Shown here in pieces: positions 1-5,366 of a stretch of DNA of 5,366 nt. The stretch is from Magnetospira sp. (GTDB taxonomy: Bacteria > Pseudomonadota > Alphaproteobacteria > Rhodospirillales > Magnetospiraceae): NCBI GenBank assembly GCA_028277325.1, contig JANQGL010000431.1, forward strand, positions 1 to 5,366, given 5' to 3'. Within the stretch, counting starts at the first letter, position 1, and every line of letters begins with the position of its first letter. The notes beneath the pieces are model-generated. The model saw only the letters and a program-made list of their open reading frames with translations, was not told the origin of the DNA and did no database searches. Position numbers and translations under genes: made by a program.

Positions 1-634
1 CCTGGCCGTGCGCGGTGGCGCCCTCGGCGCCCCGGGTGATCACCACCCATTGCAGGGTCTCGCCGGCGACCCGCCGCCCGGCGTCGAACGGATCGGCCAG
101 GACGTCGGCGTCCAGATCGGACGCCGAGCCGATCAGCACCTGGGCCGGACGGAAGGCGTCGCGCACCGGCGGCACGTGGGCCAGCACCGGGCCGCGAAAG
201 ACCCGCTGGGTCAGGATCGAGGTCAGCAGGGGGTCGGCGCTGCGCACGTAGAACGCCGACGCCGGCCGGGTGACCAGATCGGCCGGCAGCGGCACCGCGC
301 AGCGCGACAGGTTGACGATGGTCCGGTCGCCGTCCGGATTCAGGAACACCATCGAGTGCGTGGTCCGGGCCGCGTGAGAGTCGATCAGGGACACGTCGAC
401 GCCCACCGTTCGCAGGGTATCGAGCAGGCGCCGCCCGGCCGGGTCCTGTCCCAGGGCGCTGACCACCGTCACCGGATCGCCGGCCCGCGCCAGGGCCATC
501 GCGGTGTTGGCCGCGCCGCCGCCGATCCGCTCGCCGTTCTCCTCGGCCGTGTTGTGGGTTCCCGGGCGCAGTGGCGCTCTCAACCGGATGACCTGGTCGA
601 TGGCCACCGAGCCGACGATCAGGATCGGATCCAT
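1..634 (-). CDS. PfkB/ribokinase-family carbohydrate kinase, C-terminus cut by window edge
   Basis: The frame is open from an ATG at 634 to the window edge, giving 211 codons without a stop. The product begins MDPILIVGSVAIDQVIRL, the usual first beta-strand of PfkB kinases. The family signature IGGGAANTAMALARAG follows at residues 37-52, then SALGQDPAGRRLLDTL. A segment ITRGAEGA at about residues 199-206 matches the strand that leads into the ATP-binding half. The catalytic GAGD motif normally lies further toward the C-terminus and is outside the window, so completeness cannot be judged. These enzymes use ATP to phosphorylate a hydroxymethyl group on sugars, nucleosides or related compounds in the cytosol. 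The substrate cannot be read from this part. A GGAAGG ribosome-binding site lies only 3 nt before the ATG (638-643), and a promoter-like element lies upstream. The gene is divergent from the transporter at 715, which hints at a shared pathway; that is inference. Confidence 0.9.
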   Translation of the reverse strand, partial: MDPILIVGSVAIDQVIRLRAPLRPGTHNTAEENGERIGGGAANTAMALARAGDPVTVVSALGQDPAGRRLLDTLRTVGVDVSLIDSHAARTTHSMVFLNPDGDRTIVNLSRCAVPLPADLVTRPASAFYVRSADPLLTSILTQRVFRGPVLAHVPPVRDAFRPAQVLIGSASDLDADVLADPFDAGRRVAGETLQWVVITRGAEGATAHGQ

Positions 635-667
635 GGCCCTTCCGTCGTCCGTGACTGGTCGACCGCG

Positions 668-696
668 AATTTAGAGGACTCGCCGCCGCCCGCCAA
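668..696 (-). promoter_or_regulatory. Candidate sigma70-type promoter for the kinase gene
   Basis: On the minus strand a TTGGCG hexamer (691-696) and a TAAATT hexamer (668-673) are separated by exactly 17 nt. The TAAATT lies in the only AT-rich patch of the 80-bp divergent intergenic region. It would start transcription about 25-30 nt before the kinase ATG at 634. The match to TTGACA/TATAAT is partial, so this is a prediction. No equally good promoter is visible for the divergent transporter gene, whose only ribosome-binding candidate (AGCAGG, 697-702) is weak and 12 nt from its ATG. Confidence 0.4.
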
Positions 697-714
697 GCAG
701 GCTATGAGCATCCC

Positions 715-1851
715 ATGTATGCCCGCCTGTCGTTTTTCTATGCCGCCTATTTCACCATGATCGGCATCAGCCTGCCGTTCCTGCCGGTGTGGCTGCAGGC
801 ACGCGGCTTGGGGGCCTCGGAGATCGGCTACGTGATCGCCGCCGGCCTGCTGGTCAAGATGGCCATCGCGCCGTGGATCGCCGCCGCCGTGGATCGATCG
901 GGGCGTCGCCGGCGCGCCTTGCGCGGCCTCGCCGTCGCGGCCCTGGCGGCCTTCCTCCTGCTGCCCCTGGGCGACGGATTCTGGGCCTTGCTCGGCATCT
1001 ACGCGCTGTTCTCCGTCGCTTGGTCGACGATCATGCCGCTGGGCGAGAACATCACCCTGCTCAGCGCGCGGGCGCACCGCCTGCAATACGGCCGGGTCCG
1101 CCTGTGGGGCTCGCTCGCCTTCATCGGCGCCTCGGTGGCGGCCGGACAGGCCCTGGAGGCGCGGGGCGCCGACCTGGTCTACGCCGCCATCCTCGGCGCG
1201 GTGGGCCTGAGCGCGCTGGCCGCCTGGCCGATGCCGGAGCCGGCGACCGGACCCGGACGGGACGGGCATCGGCCGCTGCGCGGCCTGCTCGCCGATCCGG
1301 CGTTCCTGCTGATGTGCCTGGCAGCGGCGCTGATCCAGTCCAGCCACGGGGTCTACTACACCTTCGGCACCCTGCACTGGCAGTCGGTCGGCCACGGCGA
1401 AGGGCTCATCGGCGCCCTGTGGGCCGAAGGCGTGATCGCCGAAATCCTGCTGTTCGCGGTCGGCAGCCGAATCGTCGCCCGCAGCGGCGCCCTGCCGCTG
1501 CTGCTGGCCGGCGGCCTCGCGGCCGGCGTCCGCTGGACGACGCTCGGCCTCACCGACGCGCTGCCCGCCCTGCTGGTGGTCCAGGCCCTGCACGCGCTCA
1601 CCTACGGGGCCGCCCATCTCGGGGCGATGACCTACATCGCGCGGCGGGTCGCGGCCGACCGCTCGGCGACCGCGCAAAGCCTCTACGCGGCCTCCGTGAT
1701 GGGGGTCGGCATGAGCCTGTCCACCTTCGCCGCCGGGCATCTTTACGCGGCGGCCGGCGGCGGGGCCTACCTGGCGATGGCCGGACTCGGCGCCGCCGGC
1801 GCCGCGGTCGCGGCGGGACTTTGGCGGCACCTCGAGGATCCGGTGCGCTGA
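715..1851 (+). CDS. Major facilitator transporter, HcaT (3-phenylpropionate transporter)-like family
   Basis: The 378-residue hydrophobic protein has the length and layout of a 12-helix major facilitator and should sit in the inner membrane. It resembles E. coli HcaT (379 residues, as I recall it) at several scattered places: the start YFTMIGISLPFLPVWL (12-27), YGRVRLWGSLAFIGAS (125-140), HGVYYTFGTLHWQ (211-223), LWAEGVIAEILLFAVG (235-250) and VVQALHALTYGAAHLGAMTYI (288-308). The basic loop DRSGRRRRALR (60-70) between helices 2 and 3 is the typical MFS positively charged loop. The ATG at 715 is preferred because it keeps the whole first helix; starting at M15 would cut it. The family includes the predicted 3-phenylpropionate carrier, but the substrate here is unknown. 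The gene is divergent from a PfkB-type kinase and ends 15 bp from motB, tail to tail. I see no clear intrinsic terminator in those 15 bp. Confidence 0.9.
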   Translation: MYARLSFFYAAYFTMIGISLPFLPVWLQARGLGASEIGYVIAAGLLVKMAIAPWIAAAVDRSGRRRRALRGLAVAALAAFLLLPLGDGFWALLGIYALFSVAWSTIMPLGENITLLSARAHRLQYGRVRLWGSLAFIGASVAAGQALEARGADLVYAAILGAVGLSALAAWPMPEPATGPGRDGHRPLRGLLADPAFLLMCLAAALIQSSHGVYYTFGTLHWQSVGHGEGLIGALWAEGVIAEILLFAVGSRIVARSGALPLLLAGGLAAGVRWTTLGLTDALPALLVVQALHALTYGAAHLGAMTYIARRVAADRSATAQSLYAASVMGVGMSLSTFAAGHLYAAAGGGAYLAMAGLGAAGAAVAAGLWRHLEDPVR

Positions 1852-1866
1852 CCGGGCGCGCGCCGC

Positions 1867-2688
1867 CTACGGCCCGTCCGGCACCACCGGGTCCCGGTCG
1901 CCCTTCTTGCTGACGATCAGCAGCTCGACCCGGCGGTTCTTGGCCCGCCCCTCGGGGGTGTCGTTGCCGGCGATCGGACGGCTTTCGCCGAATCCCTGGA
2001 TGGTGAACCGGTCGACCGGGAACCGCGGGTCCTCCAGGTAGTAGTGCACCACCGACGCGGCGCGGGCGGCCGACAGGTCCCAGTTGGTGCGATAGACCCC
2101 GCCGCCGGCCAGCGGCACGTTGTCGGTGTGCCCGGACACCACGATCTGTCCCTCGGTGCGGACCAGGATGTCGGCCAGCCGGTCCAGGGTCTCGCGGAAC
2201 CGGTCGGTCAGGTTGCCGCTGCCGGACGGAAAGGCGATCTCGTTCGGAAACCGGACCAGCACCCCGTTGGGGCTGAGTTCGACCGAGGTGCCGGTGCCGG
2301 CCAGCTCCTTCTCGATGGTCTGCCGGATCGCCGCCGTCAGGGCCTCCATGCGGGCCTGCTCGCGCTGTTCCTCGACCCGTTTCTTGTGACGCGCGTAGGC
2401 CTCGGTGAGGTCGATCCGCACCTCCGGCTCGGTATGCTTCTCGCGCGTCGGGTCGACGTCCTTGGCGTAGCGCCGCCGCTTGGCGCCCTCGATCTCGATC
2501 ACCCCGGCCAGCTGGTCTTCCTGCTGGATGCCGAAGGCGTTGCGGATCGCCCCGGCCACCGCCTTGTAGCGGATGACCTCCATCTCGGCGAAGGTGAGCA
2601 GCAGCACGAACAGGGTGAGCAGCAGCGACATCAGGTCCGCGAAGGTGACCATCCAAAGCGGCGCACCGGCCGGACATTTCTGGCCCAC
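1867..2688 (-). CDS. motB: Flagellar stator protein MotB (PomB-like)
   Basis: The 273-residue protein forms the B subunit of the flagellar stator, which anchors the ion channel to peptidoglycan. A single N-terminal membrane helix (about 12-34, WMVTFADLMSLLLTLFVLLLTF) carries Asp18 in FADLM, the position of the essential ion-binding aspartate. A charged linker, probably helical (about 95-130), leads to an OmpA-like peptidoglycan-binding domain (about 135-260). That domain shows VSGHTDN (184-190), WDLSAARA (203-210), GFGESRP (232-238) and NRRVE (251-255). The start CPAGAPLWM..FADLM and the following EMEVIRYK..AGAIRNAFG resemble Vibrio PomB more than E. coli MotB. The start codon is GTG at 2688; the only later ATGs fall inside the membrane helix. 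The gene lies 9 nt after motA, so the two are almost certainly co-transcribed. Whether protons or sodium drive it cannot be decided from sequence alone. Confidence 0.96.
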   Translation of the reverse strand: MGQKCPAGAPLWMVTFADLMSLLLTLFVLLLTFAEMEVIRYKAVAGAIRNAFGIQQEDQLAGVIEIEGAKRRRYAKDVDPTREKHTEPEVRIDLTEAYARHKKRVEEQREQARMEALTAAIRQTIEKELAGTGTSVELSPNGVLVRFPNEIAFPSGSGNLTDRFRETLDRLADILVRTEGQIVVSGHTDNVPLAGGGVYRTNWDLSAARAASVVHYYLEDPRFPVDRFTIQGFGESRPIAGNDTPEGRAKNRRVELLIVSKKGDRDPVVPDGP

Positions 2689-2692
2689 GCCG

Positions 2693-2699
2693 CCCCCCT
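2693..2699 (-). promoter_or_regulatory. Ribosome-binding site of motB overlapping the motA stop
   Basis: On the minus strand the motA stop TAG runs straight into a G-run, giving AGGGGGG. This ends 4 nt before the GTG at 2688. It is the only Shine-Dalgarno-like sequence in the 9-nt gap, it supports the GTG start, and its overlap with the motA stop suggests translational coupling of the two stator subunits. Confidence 0.6.
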
Positions 2700-3465
2700 A
2701 TTCGTCGTCCTTGAGGAAGTCGCGCTTGTTGACCGGCAGGAACACGGCGAGGATTTCCTTGAGCGCCATCGGGCTCTGGTTGCCGTGGATCTGGATCACG
2801 CTCTGCACGATCAGTTCGTGGTTCTTGCGGTCGTTCTCGATCTTCAGGGCCAGCTTGTCGGCGATCGGCATCGCGAACACGTTGGCGATCACCGCACCGT
2901 AGAACGTGGTGAGCATGGCCACCGCCATCGCCGGGCCGATGGTTTTCGGGTCGTCCATGTTGGAGAGCATCTGGACCAGGCCGACCAGGGTGCCGATCAT
3001 CCCGAAGGCGGGCGCCGAATCGCCGATCCCGCGGAACATCCGCTCGCTGATCTCCTGGCGCTCGATGGTCAGGCTGACCTCCCGGTTGATGGTCTCCTTG
3101 ATCACGTCCAGGTTATGGCCGTCGGTGCACAGGCGGATGCCGCGCTTGAAGAACTCGTTCTCGATCTCGACGTTCTCCAGCGCCAGGAGGCCGTTCTTGC
3201 GGACCAGTTCGGCCATTTCCAGGGACTTCTGGATCAGGTCCTCGGCGCTCGTGGTGGCGTTCTTGAACCCGATCTTGATGCCGGTCATGAAGGCGCCGCC
3301 CACGTCCTTGAGCGGGAACTTGATCAGGGTGGCGGAAATGGTCCCGCCGATGACGATCATGATACTGGGGACGTTGACGAACGAGCCGACGTCCCCGCCC
3401 ATCATGATGGCCACGAAAATGAGGACGAACCCGGCAATCAGGCCGACAAGAGTTGCGAGATCCAT
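2698..3465 (-). CDS. motA: Flagellar stator protein MotA (PomA-like)
   Basis: The 255-residue protein is the A subunit of the stator ion channel. It has four membrane helices (about 5-22, 30-50, 150-170 and 178-202) and a large cytoplasmic loop that touches the rotor protein FliG. The start MDLATLVGLIAGF and the segments PAFGMIGTLVGLVQMLSNMDDPKTIGPAMAVAMLTTFYGA (152-191) and FAMPIADKL (197-205) closely resemble Vibrio PomA as I recall it. The two conserved prolines are present (P152 and P200). The charged loop residues thought to meet FliG are R89, K90 and E97 in VRKNGLLALE. PomA has Asp31 where this protein has Asn31 (GSFVNVPSI). The ATG at 3465 is preceded by GGAAG about 3 nt upstream. The gene is first in a two-gene motAB unit and lies 119 bp downstream of holC on the same strand. 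Confidence 0.97.
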   Translation of the reverse strand: MDLATLVGLIAGFVLIFVAIMMGGDVGSFVNVPSIMIVIGGTISATLIKFPLKDVGGAFMTGIKIGFKNATTSAEDLIQKSLEMAELVRKNGLLALENVEIENEFFKRGIRLCTDGHNLDVIKETINREVSLTIERQEISERMFRGIGDSAPAFGMIGTLVGLVQMLSNMDDPKTIGPAMAVAMLTTFYGAVIANVFAMPIADKLALKIENDRKNHELIVQSVIQIHGNQSPMALKEILAVFLPVNKRDFLKDDE

Positions 3466-3549
3466 GGTCTTCCGGCGAACTCCAGGTTATGCCCCCGAGC
3501 ATGACGGCACCTTCCGCTGGCGCCCGGACGCGCCGACCCTACAACTTCA

Positions 3550-3579
3550 TATTTGTTTTTCCAGAACAGGTCGAGCCAA
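3550..3579 (-). promoter_or_regulatory. Tentative promoter for motAB in an AT-rich patch
   Basis: The 119-bp gap between holC and motA (3466-3584) has one AT-rich stretch (about 3541-3566) in otherwise very GC-rich DNA. On the minus strand TTGGCT (3574-3579) and CAAATA (3550-3555) are spaced 18 nt apart, a loose sigma70-like pair. A long leader of about 80 nt would follow before the motA ATG at 3465. A sigma54 reading of TTGGCTCG..GTTCT lacks the required GC at -12. No clear hairpin-plus-T-run terminator for holC is seen, so read-through from pepA-holC is possible. Confidence 0.25.
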
Positions 3580-3584
3580 TTCTA

Positions 3585-4034
3585 TCAAGCGCCTCGCTCC
3601 CACCCGCCGCGTTCCGACTGCCGCCAGTAGGTGATGTCGAAGCCGGCCGCGCGGCAGGCCTTCCAGCGCGCGCGGGCGGCCGCCACGGCGTCCGCGTCGT
3701 TGCCGTCGAACAGATCGAAGCAGCGGGCGTAATCGGCCATCCGGTCCGACGCGCGCCCGTCGACCAGAAACAGGAAGCGGGCCCCGTTGGGATTTTCGTC
3801 CTCGGTGGTCAGCCACACCGGCTGCGCCTCCGGATGCCCGTCGCGGGCGCTTCCGTGCGGCAGCCAGGAGGCCGGGTCGTAGGTCCACAGCAGGCCGTCC
3901 AGCCACGCCACCCGGTCCGCCGAGCCGGCCATCACCACCGCCCGCTCGCCGGCCCGGAGGCTGCGCTCCAGCAGCCTCGGGAGCGCCGCCTCCAGCGGCA
4001 GGCGCTGCAGGTGATAGAACGCGACCTCGGTCAC
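3585..4034 (-). CDS. holC: DNA polymerase III chi subunit HolC
   Basis: The 149-residue protein is close in length to E. coli HolC (147). Family motifs occur in order: EVAFYHL near the start (3-9), LLWTYDPASWLPHG (48-61), QPVWLT (71-76), NPNGARFLFLVDG (81-93) and CFDLFDGNDADAVAAARARWK (105-125). Chi is part of the polymerase III clamp-loader assembly and links it to single-stranded DNA-binding protein; in E. coli it pairs with psi (HolD), which is often not recognised in Alphaproteobacteria. The start is GTG at 4034, which overlaps the pepA stop (GTGA, 4031-4034) and follows GAGG at 4039-4042. The open frame continues far upstream inside pepA, so a longer call would be wrong; homology begins exactly at this GTG. 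A pepA-holC pair is a common arrangement in Proteobacteria and suggests translational coupling. Confidence 0.95.
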   Translation of the reverse strand: MTEVAFYHLQRLPLEAALPRLLERSLRAGERAVVMAGSADRVAWLDGLLWTYDPASWLPHGSARDGHPEAQPVWLTTEDENPNGARFLFLVDGRASDRMADYARCFDLFDGNDADAVAAARARWKACRAAGFDITYWRQSERGGWERGA

Positions 4035-5200
4035 GCGTCCTCGAAGGCGTCGGCCACCAGGCGGTCGAGCAGCCGCACCCCGAACGCGGTGCCGCCCTTG
4101 GGCACGGTCGGCTTGTCGGCCTTCGCCCAGGTCACCCCGGCGATGTCGAGATGCGCCCACGGCAGGTCGCCGACGAATCGCTTGAGGAACTGGGCGGCGG
4201 TGATCGACCCGGCGGCGCGTCCGCCGACGTTCTTCATGTCGGCGATATCGGACTTGATCTGCTTGTCGTAGTCGTCGCCCATCGGCAGCCGCCACACCGG
4301 CTCGCCGACCCTGTCGCCGGCCTGGGTCAGGGCCTTGGCCAGCTTGTCGTCGTTGGCGAACAGGCCGGCCGTGTGGTCGCCGAGGCTGATGATGATGGCC
4401 CCGGTCAGGGTCGCGAGATCGATCACGGCGCGCGGCTTGAACGTCTCCTGGCAGTAGTGCAGGGCGTCGGCCAGGACGAGGCGTCCCTCGGCATCGGTGT
4501 TGATCACCTCGATGGTCCGCCCGGACATCGAGGTGACCACGTCGCCCGGCCGCTGCGCGGTCGCGGACGGCATGTTCTCGACCAGGCCGACCACGCCGAC
4601 CGCGTGGACCTTGGCCTTGCGCCCGGCCAGGGCGGCGATCAGGCCGATCACCACGCCGGCGCCGCCCATGTCCCACTTCATGTCCTCCATGCCGGCCGCC
4701 GGCTTGATGGAAATGCCGCCGGAATCGAAGGTCACCCCCTTGCCGACGAAGGCCACCGGCCCTTCGCCCTTGCCCGGCCGGCCCTTCTTGCCCTTGCCCT
4801 CGGCGCCGCCGGTCCATTCCATGGTCACCAGGCGCGGCGGATGGGCGCTGCCCTGGGCGACGCCGAGCAGGGCGCCCATGCCGAGCCTGCGCATCTCCTT
4901 CTCGTCCAGCGTCTTGACCTTGACGCCCAGGTCCTCGAGCTTCCGGGCCGCCTCGGCCAGGGCCTCCGGAGTGAGCACGTTGGCCGGCTCGGAGAGCAGG
5001 TCTCGGGTCAGCAGCACCCCGTCGGCCACCCTGTCGAGCGGCGCGAACAGCGACCTGGCCTCGCCGGGGCGGTCGGCCAGGATCTTGATCCCGCCGAGGG
5101 TCGGCTTGGCGTCGTCGTCGCGCTGGGTCAGATACCGGTCGGACCGGTAGGCCCGCAGGCGGGCGCCGAACGCCAGGTTGGCCGCCGCCTCGGCCGGCGA
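4031..5200 (-). CDS. pepA: Leucyl aminopeptidase PepA (M17), true N-terminus missing
   Basis: This is a cytosolic M17 aminopeptidase that removes N-terminal residues from peptides using two metal ions. The whole catalytic domain is present. Metal ligands by comparison with E. coli PepA are Lys (codon 4739-4741) and Asp (4724-4726) in VGKGVTFDSGG, Asp (4670-4672) in MKWDM, and Asp (4493-4495) and Glu (4487-4489) in NTDAEGR. The catalytic Lys (4703-4705) in ISIKP and Arg (4481-4483) in NTDAEGR are also present. About 390 residues are recognisable, from SPAEAAANLAFGARLRAYRSD at 5200 to the TGA at 4031; the family usually has about 490-500. Most of the N-terminal domain is therefore absent. The frame stays open to ATGs at 5230 and 5326 and meets a TAG at 5354-5356. 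The residues coded there (such as MWPPTPCQAR) are not PepA-like, because this DNA is antisense to a second PepA fragment. A Lys/Gly-rich stretch (about 4754-4808) precedes the metal site. Confidence 0.93.
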   Translation of the reverse strand, partial: SPAEAAANLAFGARLRAYRSDRYLTQRDDDAKPTLGGIKILADRPGEARSLFAPLDRVADGVLLTRDLLSEPANVLTPEALAEAARKLEDLGVKVKTLDEKEMRRLGMGALLGVAQGSAHPPRLVTMEWTGGAEGKGKKGRPGKGEGPVAFVGKGVTFDSGGISIKPAAGMEDMKWDMGGAGVVIGLIAALAGRKAKVHAVGVVGLVENMPSATAQRPGDVVTSMSGRTIEVINTDAEGRLVLADALHYCQETFKPRAVIDLATLTGAIIISLGDHTAGLFANDDKLAKALTQAGDRVGEPVWRLPMGDDYDKQIKSDIADMKNVGGRAAGSITAAQFLKRFVGDLPWAHLDIAGVTWAKADKPTVPKGGTAFGVRLLDRLVADAFEDA

Positions 5201-5201
5201 C
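5138..5201. repeat. Inverted repeat, left arm (within pepA)
   Basis: This 64-bp arm is the reverse complement of 5303-5366 with 61 matches and 3 mismatches (left-arm positions 5142, 5170 and 5184). A 101-bp spacer separates the arms. Similarity stops abruptly at 5201/5303 on the inner side. The outer side reaches the window edge, so the repeat may be longer. It lies inside the PepA reading frame and is read as SPAEAAANLAFGARLRAYRSD on the minus strand. Confidence 0.95.
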
Positions 5202-5366
5202 CTGGCCTGGCAGGGGGTCGGCGGCCACATCAGCGCCGCCTTCGCGACCAACGGTCCCTCCGCCGTTTCGGTGATCGTGGAGCCGCGGGCCGGCTGCAAG
5301 CTGTCGCCGGCCGAGGCGGGGGCCAACCTGGCGGTCGGCGCCCGCCTGCGGGCCTACCGGTTCGAC
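5202..5366 (+). pseudogene. pepA: Second PepA fragment (end of N-terminal domain) on the opposite strand
   Basis: Read on the plus strand, 55 codons give a segment containing GVGGHISAAFATNGPSAVSV and then VEPRAGCKLSPAEAGANLAV, ending GARLRAYRFD at the window edge. This resembles the stretch that joins the N-terminal and catalytic domains in alphaproteobacterial PepA. Its last 21 residues repeat those coded by the minus-strand pepA at 5138-5200, with three substitutions. The first 34 residues are the ones the minus-strand gene lacks. There is no credible start codon: upstream the frame runs into the inverted arm and a TAG at 5148-5150. The piece is therefore a fragment created by the inverted junction. 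It may continue as a second pepA beyond 5366. Homology of the spacer part rests on remembered family sequence and is less certain than the arm. Confidence 0.7.
5303..5366. repeat. Inverted repeat, right arm (truncated by window edge)
   Basis: Partner of the arm at 5138-5201. On the plus strand it reads SPAEAGANLAVGARLRAYRFD in the same codon phase as the other arm on its own strand, so both arms are coding-sense copies of one PepA segment pointing away from each other. Single-stranded, the pair would form a very stable GC-rich stem of 64 bp with a 101-nt loop. Confidence 0.95.

Noticed and set aside
619..1830. A 403-codon open frame on the minus strand opposite the transporter gene
   Set aside because: Its composition is Arg/Gly/Gln-rich and disordered, with no motif, while the plus strand codes a clear 12-helix transporter.
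1852..1866. The palindrome ggcgcgcgcc between the convergent transporter and motB genes as a terminator
   Set aside because: It has no loop and no T-run on either strand; a GC-only palindrome of this size is expected by chance here.
2593..2626. A 13-bp direct repeat (ggtgagcagcagc) at 2593-2605 and 2614-2626
   Set aside because: It codes for the repeated LLLT pattern of the MotB membrane helix, so it reflects protein composition.
2044..3504. A 486-codon open frame on the plus strand antisense to motB and motA
   Set aside because: It is His/Asp/Gln/Arg-rich with no recognisable domain and lies fully opposite two clear stator genes. In GC-rich DNA antisense frames stay open by codon bias.
3480..3545. 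Small hairpins in the motA leader (GGCGCC with GGTGCC; ATGC with GCAT) as a riboswitch or terminator
   Set aside because: The stems are only 4-6 bp, one has a wobble pair, and no T-run or known riboswitch core is present.
3562..3580. Possible sigma54 promoter (TTGGCTCG, 4 nt, GTTCT) upstream of motA
   Set aside because: The -24 half is acceptable, but the required GC at -12 is TC here.
4035..5228. Extension of the holC frame upstream to about 5228
   Set aside because: It is the alternate frame of pepA; HolC similarity begins exactly at the GTG at 4034 that overlaps the pepA stop.
5138..5366. The inverted repeat as insertion-sequence ends, a phage attachment site or a natural hairpin telomere
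   Set aside because: The arms are coding-sense copies of the PepA gene itself, no transposase is present, and the spacer is also PepA-like.

Overview
The window looks like a chromosomal segment of a motile, GC-rich alphaproteobacterium. The PepA and PomA/PomB-like protein sequences resemble those I recall from Rhodospirillales such as Magnetospirillum and Azospirillum relatives. Codon third positions are strongly G/C, which explains why many long open frames run antisense to the real genes. The placement comes from remembered protein similarity; no search was run.

Layout, left to right. (1) Positions 1-634, minus strand: the N-terminal 211 codons of a PfkB/ribokinase-family kinase, cut by the left edge. 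(2) Positions 635-714: an 80-bp divergent intergenic region with a plausible sigma70-type promoter for the kinase. (3) Positions 715-1851, plus strand: a 12-TM major facilitator of the HcaT-like (3-phenylpropionate transporter-like) family. (4) Positions 1867-3465, minus strand: a flagellar stator operon, motA then motB, of the PomA/PomB type. It ends 15 bp from the transporter gene, tail to tail. (5) Positions 3466-3584: a short gap with an AT-rich patch that may hold the motAB promoter. (6) Positions 3585-5200, minus strand: pepA followed by holC with a 4-bp GTGA stop/start overlap. PepA is leucyl aminopeptidase and HolC is the DNA polymerase III chi subunit. (7) Positions 5138-5366: a fold-back structure.

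The kinase and transporter are divergent and could share a small-molecule pathway, but no substrate can be named. MotA and MotB form the membrane ion channel that drives the flagellum. pepA and holC are housekeeping genes, and their overlap suggests translational coupling.

The most unusual thing is at the right edge. Positions 5138-5201 and 5303-5366 are inverted copies of one another, matching at 61 of 64 bases and separated by 101 bp. Both arms encode the same PepA segment (SPAEA..NLA.GARLRAYR.D), one on each strand. The 101-bp spacer encodes, on the plus strand only, the PepA segment that should precede it. The minus-strand pepA therefore loses its true N-terminal domain at 5200, and that missing sequence reappears on the opposite strand facing away. 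All three arm differences change the amino acid. This pattern fits a fold-back chimera from amplification, library preparation or assembly, or less likely a real head-to-head partial duplication. I see no convincing new biological system, CRISPR array, mobile element, tRNA or rRNA in the window.
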